Source: JBBRBB01 sp963830175
GTDB lineage: Bacteria; Bacteroidota; Bacteroidia; Chitinophagales; Chitinophagaceae
Length of the DNA stretch: 64,000 nt
NCBI GenBank assembly: GCA_963830175.1
Contig: CAWHKV010000003.1
Span: 62,001-126,000 of the forward strand
Direction: 5' to 3'
Part shown: piece after piece, positions 36,207 through 45,772 of the stretch
Numbering within the stretch: position 1 is the stretch's first letter
Layout of the letters: each line of letters starts with the position of its first letter
The notes under the pieces: generated by a model
What the model was told of the DNA's origin: nothing
Seen by the model: only the letters and a program-made list of their open reading frames with translations
The model's database searches: none
Made by a program: the position numbers and the translations under genes

Positions 36207-38121
36207 TTACCTGTATAGTTTGCATTGTTTTTTTGCCTGAAAATTTAATGGAATAAGAACCGGCGGGTATTGTATTGTTTACATTTATATCAAATGAAAC
36301 CATTTCATTTGCTATTAATTTTATATTTTTTTGCTGAATAAGAACGCCGTCTGCATTAACCAGTTGCAGGTAACCTTCGTCATTAATAGGCGGGTTTAAA
36401 GTAATGGTAAAATGCGAAGAAAACGGTACAGGAAAAACGGTTAACCAGCTTTTATCTTCATTTGCTTTTATTATATCTATACTTCTTGAAACTTTTGCAT
36501 CTTTATAATGCACGTAATATTTTCCTGCAGGTAACAAATTCCACCCAGGGAATTCAACATCATACACTTCGTACATTTCGGTTTGTAACAGTTTCGTGTA
36601 TACAGTCTTACCTGATGAATTCATTAAGGTTATCGAAGCTTTTCCATCTTTCTGTGCTATAAGTTTTGCTGATAGGTTGTTTATTTCCTGTGTTGTAAAA
36701 AGCCATTCTGTTCCATAAAGTTTGGTGTTCTGTTGTTGTTTTAAAATACGGTAAGCCCGGCGCATATCCGGAATGCCATAACCAAACCTGTTGTCAGGGT
36801 TACGAGCCCTGTCACTACTTGCATAAACAGCTTTTAAAACAGTAATGTTATCAAATAAGGGGAAGGCCTGCCAAAGGCAGGCGATCAAACCATTTATATT
36901 AGGATTTGAAAAAGAAGTGCCGTTCGCAGTTCGCACGCCATAAGGTGCATACACAGTGGTTCCATAACCAACTGATGCAATGTTTGGTTTAACTCTTCCG
37001 GGGTAACCATAGCTGCTGAAATAAGCAATGTTTCCATCCACATCTGTTGCCGCCACTGCACAAACACTATCTGCATCTGCGGGAAATAACAAATACTTCC
37101 AGCCAGATGCGCCCTCATTACCGGCACTATTGGTTACAATCATTCCTTTTCTAACTGCAAATGAAGCTCCTTTTGAAACGGTGGCCGAATTGTTATAAAA
37201 GTCGTCGTAGGTATGATTGTAATTGCTATTATCAAAAGTAAAATAACCCAGCGATGAAGATATCATGTCAGCACCTGCACTGTCTGCAAATTCTGCCGCA
37301 GCCACCCAGTTAAATTCTTCCACAGGATTTTCACTAAAATTATCCTCACTTCTTAATAGCCAGAAGCTGGCTTTGGGAGCCGTACCTACCATTACTCCCG
37401 GCACATTCGCAGCTATGGTACTAAGACAATACTCTCCATGAGAATCGTCTTCATTCACACTATTATCAAAATCAACAAAATCCCTTTCTCCAAGTATCTG
37501 GTTATTTGCACGTGCACTGTCAAATGCATCAGTATTGCGGTATTGATAAAACCCGGCATCAATTATTGCAATAATTACCCCCTTACCCTGGAATCCTTTG
37601 TTATGTAAAAATTCACCATTGTGAATATGTACCTGGCTATATGCGTATCCATAATCATATGCGGCACCCCGTGAAGATTTTTTATTGTCAACATTTAATA
37701 ACTCAATTTTTTCTTTGAAATTTTCTGAATCGTTTTGCTTTTTTGAAAAATTTACAGGTTTTAATTTTTTTACAAATGGTAAAGAACGAATGTTTAATAA
37801 AGTGGTTTCATCTGTGCAATTGATCAACACCTGGTTAAGCCATTTACTCTGGCTCAGGTAAGTGCATGAACCCTGCGAAAGAATGTCGTTTATATAATTT
37901 TTGTTTACAGGCAGGTCTGCACTGTCTATGGGTACATTATGTACTTTTCTTCGCTGAATAGCCCTGCGTGATAAATACTCAGATGGACGGCTTATAGAAA
38001 ACGTAGTATTATTCTTGTCTGTTAATTCAATTACCCATTTAGTTGTTTGTGCAGTGCCTGTTTCAGTTAAACCTGCAATAATAAAAAGCAGTATAATTTT
38101 AAGAATATATGGGTGCCTCAT
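36196..38121 (-). CDS. Subtilisin-like (S8) serine protease with T9SS type A sorting domain, copy 1
   Basis: 641 residues from ATG at 38121. The open frame extends to 38232, but only the 38121 start gives a proper signal peptide (ILKIILLFIIAGLTETGTAQ), and it makes the catalytic residues fall at the same positions as in the neighbouring paralogue. Catalytic triad D188 (IIDAG), H228 (DDSHGE) and S403 (NGTSFSNP), with oxyanion Asn in TNSAGNEG near residue 331. Propeptide-like region about 26-150 with SRRAIQRR. Beta-rich region and T9SS sorting domain in about the last 80 residues (LTVFPVPFSSHFTI). Exported to the surface or medium. Confidence 0.9.
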   Translation of the reverse strand: MRHPYILKIILLFIIAGLTETGTAQTTKWVIELTDKNNTTFSISRPSEYLSRRAIQRRKVHNVPIDSADLPVNKNYINDILSQGSCTYLSQSKWLNQVLINCTDETTLLNIRSLPFVKKLKPVNFSKKQNDSENFKEKIELLNVDNKKSSRGAAYDYGYAYSQVHIHNGEFLHNKGFQGKGVIIAIIDAGFYQYRNTDAFDSARANNQILGERDFVDFDNSVNEDDSHGEYCLSTIAANVPGVMVGTAPKASFWLLRSEDNFSENPVEEFNWVAAAEFADSAGADMISSSLGYFTFDNSNYNHTYDDFYNNSATVSKGASFAVRKGMIVTNSAGNEGASGWKYLLFPADADSVCAVAATDVDGNIAYFSSYGYPGRVKPNIASVGYGTTVYAPYGVRTANGTSFSNPNINGLIACLWQAFPLFDNITVLKAVYASSDRARNPDNRFGYGIPDMRRAYRILKQQQNTKLYGTEWLFTTQEINNLSAKLIAQKDGKASITLMNSSGKTVYTKLLQTEMYEVYDVEFPGWNLLPAGKYYVHYKDAKVSRSIDIIKANEDKSWLTVFPVPFSSHFTITLNPPINDEGYLQLVNADGVLIQQKNIKLIANEMVSFDINVNNTIPAGSYSIKFSGKKTMQTIQVIKQ

Positions 38122-38170
38122 AGCAATTAATATTGGCAGTAAGGTATAATTTATTTGGGATAGAAAGAAG

Positions 38171-40102
38171 CTACCGTAAAACCTTAATCGTCTTATTGTT
38201 TTTACTGCTGATGTATTGCAAATAATACGCACCGCGGGATAATGCCCCGGAATTATAAAATTTTACCTGGTATTGCATACCATTTACCACATCAATTTCT
38301 TTCGACTGAATTATGCGGCCAACTGAATTAATCAAACGAATGATGGCTTTATTTGTTTCTGGGGCTGTAATGTAAGCGGTCAAAATTTTATCGAATGGCA
38401 CAGGCGCAGCAACTAACCAGTTTGTTAGTACATACCCTGTCTTGACCACTTTCTCTGTTCGCGTTGTAGATGCGTCTTTATAAGTAATAAAATAATTTCC
38501 CGGAGGCAGGTTGTTGAGGTTAGAAAAAGCGGTGTCGTAAACTTCCTGCACTTCTATTTCCAAATTAATTGTTGCAAGTGTTTCCTGTTGTTCATTTAAT
38601 AATAGGAGTTGTGCATTTCCCTCAGTTTGTCCTATAACCTTTACATTAATCACATTGGTAAAAGTGTCTGGTGAAACAAATAGCCAATCATTTCCGTATA
38701 GTGATTGGTTCTCGGTTTTCTTTAATATTTGCCATGCGGTTTTCATGTTAGGAATGCCGTACCCATACCGGTTGTCGGGGTTATTGTACCTGTCAGAACT
38801 TTTATAAACCGCATCTAGTATAGTCATGTTATTATAGGCGGGGAATGCCTGCCATAAACACGTTATTAAACCATTCAGGTTGGGGTTTGAGAAAGAAGTT
38901 CCATTGGCAGTAACCACGCCATTAGATGCATACAGGGTTGTTCCGGCGCCAACAGAAACTACATTTGGTTTAACCTTACCTGGGTAACCATAGCTACTGA
39001 AACCGGCTATATTTCCACTTTTATCGATTGCGCCGACTGCACAAACACTATCAGCATCAGCAGGGAAAATAATATACTTCCAGCTATTGTTTCCTTCATT
39101 GCCGGCGCTGTTGGTAACTATCATTCCCTTTTGTGCAGCAAAGGTTGCGCCCTGGGAAACCATGGTTGTGTTATTATAAAAATCATTGTAAGAGTGATCG
39201 AATTGTGAATCATCAAATGAGTAATACCCAAGAGATGATGAAATAAGATCTGCACCTGCACTGTCTGCAAATTCTGCAGCTGCAACCCAGTTGTGTTCCT
39301 CAATGGGGAATTCTGTAAAGACGTTTTCGCTTCTTAAAAGATAAAAGGCAGCATGTGGTGCAGTGCCTACCATAGTACCTGGCACATTTGCCGCTATGGC
39401 GCTAAGGCAAAGTTCACCATGAGTGTCATCTTCATTTACACTATTATCAAACGTCACAAAATCGCGAACGCCAAGAAATTTGTTATTAGCACGACTGCTG
39501 TCAAAAGCATTAATGGTTTCGTAATTTTTATAACCTGCATCGATCAATGCAATTTGCATTCCATTGCCTGAATAGCCTTTGTTATGGAGATATTCACCAT
39601 TATGTATATGTACCTGTTCGTATGAACTGCCATAATTAAAAACATCCTGCAAACCATTTCCCTTGTTGGTGTTTTTTGAAAACACAGGTGTGGTTTTTTC
39701 AATAAGATTATCTTCAATATTATCCCTTTCTTTTAGTAGTGCAACAGGTCTTACATTTTTTACATAGGGCAAACTACTAATTACATTAATGGTTGCTAAG
39801 CTGCTGCAATTTATTAGAACCTGGTTCAGCCATTTGCTTTCGCTTAAAACGGTTACATCACCTTTTGAACTTATGCCATCTATATAAAGTTTGTTTACAG
39901 GAAGGTCTGTACTATCAAATTTAATATTGTACCGGGTTCTTCTTTCAATTGCCCTCTGTGACAAATATTGAGATGGATTTGCCAGTGAATAGGTGGAATT
40001 ATATTTATCAGTGAATTGAACAATATATTTTGTGTACTGGGCACTTGTTTTTAATGAAAGAAAAATTAAAAAAAGAATTACCTGTATATTCCTCGCATTC
40101 AT
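38171..40102 (-). CDS. Subtilisin-like (S8) serine protease with T9SS type A sorting domain, copy 2
   Basis: 643 residues, ATG at 40102, signal peptide ending near SLKTSAQ (residue 22). Triad D188 (LIDAG), H228 (DDTHGE) and S403 (NGTSFSNP), identical in position to the paralogue downstream. The two proteins align without gaps over the first 400 residues and share long blocks (EFADSAGAD, KGMIVTNSAGNEG, FPADADSVCAV), so this is a tandem duplication that has diverged. C-terminal sorting domain from about residue 565 (WLVAAPVPFDKILTA). Upstream of copy 1 with 49 bp between the coding regions, likely co-transcribed. Confidence 0.9.
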   Translation of the reverse strand: MNARNIQVILFLIFLSLKTSAQYTKYIVQFTDKYNSTYSLANPSQYLSQRAIERRTRYNIKFDSTDLPVNKLYIDGISSKGDVTVLSESKWLNQVLINCSSLATINVISSLPYVKNVRPVALLKERDNIEDNLIEKTTPVFSKNTNKGNGLQDVFNYGSSYEQVHIHNGEYLHNKGYSGNGMQIALIDAGYKNYETINAFDSSRANNKFLGVRDFVTFDNSVNEDDTHGELCLSAIAANVPGTMVGTAPHAAFYLLRSENVFTEFPIEEHNWVAAAEFADSAGADLISSSLGYYSFDDSQFDHSYNDFYNNTTMVSQGATFAAQKGMIVTNSAGNEGNNSWKYIIFPADADSVCAVGAIDKSGNIAGFSSYGYPGKVKPNVVSVGAGTTLYASNGVVTANGTSFSNPNLNGLITCLWQAFPAYNNMTILDAVYKSSDRYNNPDNRYGYGIPNMKTAWQILKKTENQSLYGNDWLFVSPDTFTNVINVKVIGQTEGNAQLLLLNEQQETLATINLEIEVQEVYDTAFSNLNNLPPGNYFITYKDASTTRTEKVVKTGYVLTNWLVAAPVPFDKILTAYITAPETNKAIIRLINSVGRIIQSKEIDVVNGMQYQVKFYNSGALSRGAYYLQYISSKNNKTIKVLR

Positions 40103-40120
40103 AAAAATGTTCGTGTTTAA

Positions 40121-40876
40121 TTATTCGTGACGCACCTCAATAAAAGTGAGCTTAATACCATAACTATCATCATCGTACCGGGATGGGGGAGGAGTGGTTT
40201 GCCACGTCCAGTGAAGAAAATCTTTATACACTAATCCTATACCTTTTGCATAAACTTCTTTGGCATAATTGAGCTGGTAATAAAACTGCGGGTCAAAAGG
40301 ACCTTCAGGTGAAGTTTCATCCCGCTGCAACACCGTAATGGAGCTGTCTAGTAAAACATTGCCTGCAAAATATGGTTCATTTACATTGGCATACATGTAA
40401 TTCCACCCATCTAAATATTGATAAGGTGTATTTGCAGACCGGGTATCTATAAAAGAATTACCCATCCAGCTAAATCCATTTCTTACAGGTGATTTTAATT
40501 TTAAAAAACGAAGGTTGTTTTCATCCATCACCTCTACAGACTGGCTTGTTGCTGTTACATAATAGGTTGACTGGTACTGCCACTCATTAGATTCGAGGGT
40601 ATCTGTAGTAAAGCGGTACACTGCAAAAGATTGTCTGCCCGTATTATCAAGGAAAGCGCTACCTGTACTGTCTTTTGCATGATAACTTATTATGTTTAAT
40701 GCGGTGCCAAATGGAGCTCTAACGGTGCTGTCTAAGCGGTAAACAACGGTTCTGCCACTTCTCAAAGGCATATAATCATCCAGGTTAGATCGATCAGTTA
40801 CATCTTTTTCGTTGCAGGAAAAAAGCAGGAGGAACAGGCAGACAAAAAGTGCACAACATGTAGAAGAAAATTTCAT
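40121..40876 (-). CDS. Hypothetical lipoprotein
   Basis: 251 residues. Lipoprotein signal with lipobox LFSC (Cys at about residue 21), so lipid-anchored in the envelope. The rest is beta-rich, with MPLRSGRTVVYRLDSTVRAPFG and repeated YQ/YY aromatic strands; no recognised domain. It ends 18 bp before the protease pair, on the same strand, and could be transcribed with them. Confidence 0.75.
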   Translation of the reverse strand: MKFSSTCCALFVCLFLLLFSCNEKDVTDRSNLDDYMPLRSGRTVVYRLDSTVRAPFGTALNIISYHAKDSTGSAFLDNTGRQSFAVYRFTTDTLESNEWQYQSTYYVTATSQSVEVMDENNLRFLKLKSPVRNGFSWMGNSFIDTRSANTPYQYLDGWNYMYANVNEPYFAGNVLLDSSITVLQRDETSPEGPFDPQFYYQLNYAKEVYAKGIGLVYKDFLHWTWQTTPPPSRYDDDSYGIKLTFIEVRHE

Positions 40877-40941
40877 AGACGCGTATACAAATGCTAAACT
40901 ACATAAAGATTAAAAACGCAACCGTTAAATATTATTATATA

Positions 40942-40968
40942 AAAAAGGCTGCAATATTGCAGCCTTTC
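40942..40968 (-). terminator. Terminator downstream of the T9SS gene at 40986
   Basis: AAAGGCTGCAAT/ATTGCAGCCTTT is a perfect 24-bp palindrome, followed on the minus strand by TTTATATAAT. It lies 17 bases after the stop codon at 40986. Confidence 0.85.
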
Positions 40969-40985
40969 AAAATAATTTATAATAG

Positions 40986-42344
40986 TTATTTTATTACCTG
41001 CCTGATAAAAGTTTCATCATTCAACATCATCCTGATGTAATAAGTTCCTTTCGTAAGTTGTTTTATATTCAAAGGAATACTATATGAGCCTTCAGATAAA
41101 ATGCCTTTGTTTATGGTTTGAAGCAATTTACCAGACGCATCCATTAATTGAAGCTGCACCTTAGCCTGAGTATTTAATTGAAGCTGAACAAATGCTTCAT
41201 TCACGAAGGGATTTGGTAATACCGACCATGTAAATAATTTATTAAGGTCTAATTTAATAATGGATGACAACTTTTCTTTTCCATCGAAATCTATCTGCCT
41301 TAACCTGTAATAAGCCACATTCGATGCCATTTTATTTACATCAACATCTGTAAAATTATATTTGCTAACCTGTGTGGTTGTACCATTTCCTTTTACAAAT
41401 CCTATTGAAGTAAAATTTTTGCCATCCGCACTCCTTTCTACATAAAATCCTTTATTATTATTTTCGGTTGCGGTACTCCAGGTAAGTAATGCCTGGTTGT
41501 TTTTAATTACCCCCGTAAAGTTTAGCGCCGTTACAGGCAAGGCTGTACAGCCATCAGGTGAAACACTCACAAATGGAAATATATACAACACTACATCCAG
41601 TCCTTCGCCGGTTGTTGAATTTACCCACAAATCGGTAACGGGTGCCCAAATATTTAAAATAGATAATTTGTAGTTCTGATAAGCCAGGTTTATAGGATTA
41701 CCATTTGAATTTACCACACTGTCGTCGTAGGTTGAAAGTACTGCAATAGAATCTTTATCACCCGTATCAGTCCATTTAAATTGCCTGTAGTCAACGCTTA
41801 CAAAAAAGGTTTGGTCTGCAGGGATTGCTATGGGTGTTGGAAATAAAACATTTACCGGCTGATTGTTATCTACTGCCATCTTTACTTCGGCGAGTGTTAA
41901 TTCAGTAGAACCAAGTTGCTGACCCGGAATGCCGTTGCTGGTTCTCTCATACACCCTAAAACTTAATTTTTTGTTGAGGTTTGCGGGGTTGTTTGTATTT
42001 GCAATGCCGAAAAAAATCTGTGCGCCGGTAATGTATTTATAAGGAGTGCCTGAAACGCTGTATACATTGGCACTTTGAAGAAAATTAGTTGTGCCGAGGT
42101 TTAAAGGGCCGAACAGGTATCCATCATAATTTAATGTATCACCACCATAGACATATATAACAGCATTTTGATTTTCTACCAAACTATAGCCTAAAGTATC
42201 GCAATCACCTTGTGGTGACATCGGCGCATTTAAAATAGACGTTTTATTAACCTTAGATTTTATGGGGTGATAGGTTTTTTCTTGTGCCTGAACCAGGCCG
42301 GCAGATAGAAAGGATACCATTAAAAGGAGTACAAGTTTATTCAT
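40986..42344 (-). CDS. Secreted protein with T9SS type A sorting domain
   Basis: 452 residues from ATG at 42344, chosen because it begins a clean signal peptide (LVLLLMVSFLSAGLVQAQ); the open frame extends 23 codons further upstream. The central region (about 50-270) is a beta-rich module without a recognised name, with KLSFRVYERTSNGIPGQQLG. It is followed by the segment LTWSTATENNNKGFYVERSADG, which often precedes Bacteroidota sorting domains, and a type A C-terminal domain (WSVLPNPFVNEAFVQLQL to TFIRQVIK). Substrate or role unknown. Confidence 0.85.
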   Translation of the reverse strand: MNKLVLLLMVSFLSAGLVQAQEKTYHPIKSKVNKTSILNAPMSPQGDCDTLGYSLVENQNAVIYVYGGDTLNYDGYLFGPLNLGTTNFLQSANVYSVSGTPYKYITGAQIFFGIANTNNPANLNKKLSFRVYERTSNGIPGQQLGSTELTLAEVKMAVDNNQPVNVLFPTPIAIPADQTFFVSVDYRQFKWTDTGDKDSIAVLSTYDDSVVNSNGNPINLAYQNYKLSILNIWAPVTDLWVNSTTGEGLDVVLYIFPFVSVSPDGCTALPVTALNFTGVIKNNQALLTWSTATENNNKGFYVERSADGKNFTSIGFVKGNGTTTQVSKYNFTDVDVNKMASNVAYYRLRQIDFDGKEKLSSIIKLDLNKLFTWSVLPNPFVNEAFVQLQLNTQAKVQLQLMDASGKLLQTINKGILSEGSYSIPLNIKQLTKGTYYIRMMLNDETFIRQVIK

Positions 42345-42448
42345 GTAGTTTAGTTTGTTTAAAATTAAAGAAGAAATATATTGAATAAAAATTATTCTTA
42401 TATAATCCCGCATTCGTTTTATTGTTGAGAATACCTGTAGTTAAAAAT

Positions 42449-43753
42449 TTATTTCTTTTCAAAACGTAAGGTTTCCCGTTTGTTAGTACCTGTTTGTAAA
42501 ACCATAAAATATATGCCCCTGGCTAAGGATGATATATTAATATCATTGTTTGAGCCGGGAAGAAAAACCTGGTTCAAAATCATAACGGCTTTGCCTTGCG
42601 CATCGGTAATATATGCGTGATTAACAGGAGAGTTTTCACCCGGGATATGAAGGGTAATCGTAGATGCAGCAATTGTGGGCGAAATAAAAATACTGTTTGA
42701 AAAGCTGGTAGAGACCTCTATGACTTTTGAATATTTGTACTGCCCGTTTAAGCTTACCTGCTTTAATCTGTAGAAATATTTTTTTCCTTTTTCAACCGTT
42801 TTATCGGAATATAAATATGTATTATTTGAAGATGAGGATTTGCTTTCAACATATCCAACACTTGTAAAAGTTCCGGTAGCATTTTTCCTTTCAATATCAA
42901 AACCTTTATTATTTATTTCATTCGTTGTTTGCCATTGAAGAATAATGGCATTATTGATTTCTTTTCCTGTAAAATTTATAATTTCTACCGGAAGTACTTT
43001 GTCATAAGTTATTTCGAAAGGCAGGTCTTGGGAAATATTTGAAACCGCTGCACTATCAGGCCCGCCAACATCTTCAACATCATACCATTTCTCAATGGAG
43101 AAATCATACATTTTTCCGTTTGATAATTCTTTTGTCCGCAGGTTATTTAGGGTAACAGCAGGGGAGAAGTGAACAGTGCTGTCAGAGGCCGAGGTTTGCC
43201 ATTCAAGCCAATAGTTTCCTGCAGGTAATGTAATATTTACCGTTGCATTAATTTTAAAAATGTTTCTTTGAAAACCAGCGGCACCATTGTCAAATAATGT
43301 GTTTTGGATACGATAAGTTTTAGTGTCGGATGATGATAAAAACCTGTTGGTAACAAGATCACCATAAATAACTTCTGCGCCAGTAGTGCCTGGTTCTTTA
43401 TTCCAAATTCTAACTTTGATGTCATTAATTAATCCGGCGGATCGGTTAATAGAATAGGCGAAAACTGAAATGTTAGTAAGGCTCCAGGTGTCATTTTCCG
43501 GAATAGTGAAATTGTCTGAAAGAGAAAAAGCAAATCCGTCAGAATTACTGTACGATGGAAATCCCAGGTCTGTATTAGTTACCTCGTTGTTCGATGAATT
43601 GTTTTGTAATTCACTCCACGTATAACCTGCAGGAGAAGGTGTTCCATTATTCGAAATAGTGCCCGTAGAGAGTGGACCGTTTGAATATACTGTTTGTCCG
43701 AATGAAAATGTATAGATTGAAATATATGCGAGTAAACCAAAAATCTTTTTCAA
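42449..43753 (-). CDS. Secreted protein with T9SS type A-like C-terminal domain
   Basis: 434 residues, signal peptide MKKIFGLLAYISIYTFSFGQ. The mature N-terminal half is a beta-sandwich-like module (FTIPENDTWSLTNISVFAYS, LPAGNYWLEWQTSASDSTVHF). It is followed by LQWQTTNEINNKGFDIERKN, as in the neighbouring secreted protein, and a C-terminal sorting-type domain (FISPTIAASTITLHIPG to KRETLRFEKK). Function unknown. It lies between mnmA and the secreted-protein gene at 40986, all on the minus strand. Confidence 0.82.
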   Translation of the reverse strand: MKKIFGLLAYISIYTFSFGQTVYSNGPLSTGTISNNGTPSPAGYTWSELQNNSSNNEVTNTDLGFPSYSNSDGFAFSLSDNFTIPENDTWSLTNISVFAYSINRSAGLINDIKVRIWNKEPGTTGAEVIYGDLVTNRFLSSSDTKTYRIQNTLFDNGAAGFQRNIFKINATVNITLPAGNYWLEWQTSASDSTVHFSPAVTLNNLRTKELSNGKMYDFSIEKWYDVEDVGGPDSAAVSNISQDLPFEITYDKVLPVEIINFTGKEINNAIILQWQTTNEINNKGFDIERKNATGTFTSVGYVESKSSSSNNTYLYSDKTVEKGKKYFYRLKQVSLNGQYKYSKVIEVSTSFSNSIFISPTIAASTITLHIPGENSPVNHAYITDAQGKAVMILNQVFLPGSNNDINISSLARGIYFMVLQTGTNKRETLRFEKK

Positions 43754-43783
43754 TGCAATTTTTTACTAAGATAATGGTATCTG

Positions 43784-44881
43784 TTATAAGCTTCGCAAAA
43801 TTATACCACCGGCTACAACATCATTTCCTTCATAAAAAACTGCGCTTTGCCCGGGGGCAACGCTGCCTGCATCGTTCAGAAAATGAACAATTAAATTATC
43901 ATTATCATTAAAGATTTTTGCAGGTGTGCCTGCATCTTTATACCTGATCTTAACAATTAGTTCTGCACCATCTTCAATAGCAGGGTATTTAATATAGTTT
44001 AGCTTACTTACAGTCATGCCGGTTTTAAATAAATCTTCTTTCCCGCCCAGCACCACGGTATTTGTTTCTGGTTCAATACTGGTAACATAAGCCGGTTTCC
44101 CTAAAGCAATATCAAGACCTTTTCTTTGCCCAATCGTATAAAAGGGATAACCCTTATGTTCACCAAGTATATTACCTTCTTTATCGGTAAAGTTTCCACC
44201 TTTAAGACTGTTTTCAAGACCCGTAACTTTTCTTTTAAGAAAACCACGGTAATCATTATCAGGAACAAAACAAATTTCGTAAGATTCACTTTTTTTAGCC
44301 AGCTCGGGATAGCCGAAATCTTCAGCCATCTGCCTTATTGCTGTTTTATGGTAAATGCCAAGAGGCATGATGGTTCTACTAAGCAATTGTTGGCTTAAAC
44401 CCCATAAAACATAGCTTTGATCTTTCAAATTATCAATTCCTTTACTGGTGTAATACCTGGCATTGGTATGTTTTAACACATTAGCATAATGACCTGTTGC
44501 AATAAAATCGCAACCCATTGCATCAGCTCTTTTTAATAAGGCTGTCCACTTTATATGTGTATTACACATAACACATGGATTGGGTGTTCTGCCAGCCATG
44601 TATTCTTCAACAAAATTGTTTATAACTGATTCGCCAAACTCTTCCCTTATATCCAGTATAAAATGAGGAAAACCATGTTGTACAGCGGCCGCCCGAGCAT
44701 CATTAAAACTATCTAAATTGCAGCACCCGGTTTCTTTATGGGTGCTTCCGCTGGTTGCATAATCCCATGTTTTCATGGTTATTCCAATAACCTCATAACC
44801 TTCATGATGGAGCATTAAGGCTGTAACAGTACTATCTATACCGCCACTCATTGCTACTAAAACTTTTCCTTTGCTCTTCAT
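43784..44881 (-). CDS. mnmA: tRNA-specific 2-thiouridylase MnmA
   Basis: 365 residues, full length. It adds sulfur at U34 of tRNA-Lys, -Glu and -Gln. PP-loop AMSGGIDSTVTAL at about 9-21; catalytic Cys in PNPCVMCNTHIKW (about 100) and the persulfide-forming Cys in SYEICFVPD (about 205); the YTIGQRKG segment opens the central domain. An exact -7 box lies just upstream, so mnmA begins a transcript; the secreted-protein gene follows after 30 bp. Confidence 0.97.
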   Translation of the reverse strand: MKSKGKVLVAMSGGIDSTVTALMLHHEGYEVIGITMKTWDYATSGSTHKETGCCNLDSFNDARAAAVQHGFPHFILDIREEFGESVINNFVEEYMAGRTPNPCVMCNTHIKWTALLKRADAMGCDFIATGHYANVLKHTNARYYTSKGIDNLKDQSYVLWGLSQQLLSRTIMPLGIYHKTAIRQMAEDFGYPELAKKSESYEICFVPDNDYRGFLKRKVTGLENSLKGGNFTDKEGNILGEHKGYPFYTIGQRKGLDIALGKPAYVTSIEPETNTVVLGGKEDLFKTGMTVSKLNYIKYPAIEDGAELIVKIRYKDAGTPAKIFNDNDNLIVHFLNDAGSVAPGQSAVFYEGNDVVAGGIILRSL

Positions 44882-44888
44882 AATGATG

Positions 44889-44896
44889 CAAAGATA
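44889..44896 (-). promoter_or_regulatory. -7 promoter element of mnmA
   Basis: TATCTTTG on the minus strand matches TAnnTTTG exactly and ends 7 bases before the mnmA ATG, implying a very short or absent 5' leader. No clear -33 box. Confidence 0.45.
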
Positions 44897-44945
44897 ATCT
44901 GCACGTATCTAAGGATTTGTAAAAATGAAATTAAGACAGGCATAA

Positions 44946-44983
44946 ATAAAAAAGGCTGTACTTTTTGAGTACAACCTTTTTTC
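44946..44983 (-). terminator. Terminator between the gene at 45008 and mnmA
   Basis: AAAGGxTGTACT / AGTACAxCCTTT, a 12-bp stem with one internal mismatch and a 5-base loop, has T runs on both sides, so it could work in both directions. It lies 25 bases past the stop of the minus-strand gene at 45008. Confidence 0.8.
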
Positions 44984-45007
44984 GAAAAAGAAACGATTAA
45001 ACGAAAT

Positions 45008-45772
45008 TTAGTGAATTACCTGAACTGAGGTAGAAGTGGACTTGCCATTTACTACAGCTACAACTTTATAAATTCCTGAAGTTGCCTGGGAACCGTTAGC
45101 ATTTCTGCCATCCCACATAGCTGAATGAGAACCTGCAGTTTTTGTTTCATTAACAATAGTCTTAACTGGCTGTTGAAGATTGTTGTAAACAGTAATGTTT
45201 ACTTTACCTTCTTTAGCAACATTGTAAGAAATTGTAGTAGAAGTTGTTACAGGGTTTGGAGATGCTTTAAGGTTTACAGCATTTTCTAAAGCTATTGGAG
45301 CTTGTGCTGGAAGTAAACCATGATCAGAAATCCAATGGTCTTCGTGGTTGCAATCTTTTATAGAGAACAATCCTTTACTTTGAACCTTTCCTTTGCAGAA
45401 AGATACCCAGTTACCTGTACCCATAAATACTGGATCGCCACCTTTGTTTTGATCGTGGAAACCACAACCATGACCACAATACATGATAGAATCAGCCATT
45501 CCAGACTTGCAACCATCCATGTTAGGGTTAACTAAAGTAGCTTCGATAGAATCATTAGATTGATCCATCCATCCTTTAACACTCCATAATGGTCCAGAAC
45601 CTACATCAACTGTACCTGCAAAAGAATAACCTTTAGCAGTAGGTGTAAATTCAACAGACCAGAAATATTTGCAATTGTCTACCAGACAAATGCGATAATT
45701 AGCGCTGGCTTTTTGTGTTGCCGGGATCGCCAGCAAGGCAATCAAACAAATTTTTGCGAAAATGTGTTTCAT
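45008..45772 (-). CDS. Cysteine-rich secreted protein with FlgD-like/T9SS sorting-type C-terminus
   Basis: 254 residues with a signal peptide (to about residue 24, KASAN). The mature N-terminal part (about 25-150) holds several Cys residues (CLVDNCKYFW, CGHGCGFHD, CKGKV, KDCNHEDHW), suggesting disulfides or metal binding; I do not recognise the domain. Residues about 165-254 form a FlgD-type/sorting-type domain (LKASPNPVTTSTTISY to STSVQVIH) with GSHSAMWDGRNANG, seen in many exported Bacteroidota proteins. Single gene flanked by a terminator and a 243-bp divergent spacer. Confidence 0.8.
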   Translation of the reverse strand: MKHIFAKICLIALLAIPATQKASANYRICLVDNCKYFWSVEFTPTAKGYSFAGTVDVGSGPLWSVKGWMDQSNDSIEATLVNPNMDGCKSGMADSIMYCGHGCGFHDQNKGGDPVFMGTGNWVSFCKGKVQSKGLFSIKDCNHEDHWISDHGLLPAQAPIALENAVNLKASPNPVTTSTTISYNVAKEGKVNITVYNNLQQPVKTIVNETKTAGSHSAMWDGRNANGSQATSGIYKVVAVVNGKSTSTSVQVIH

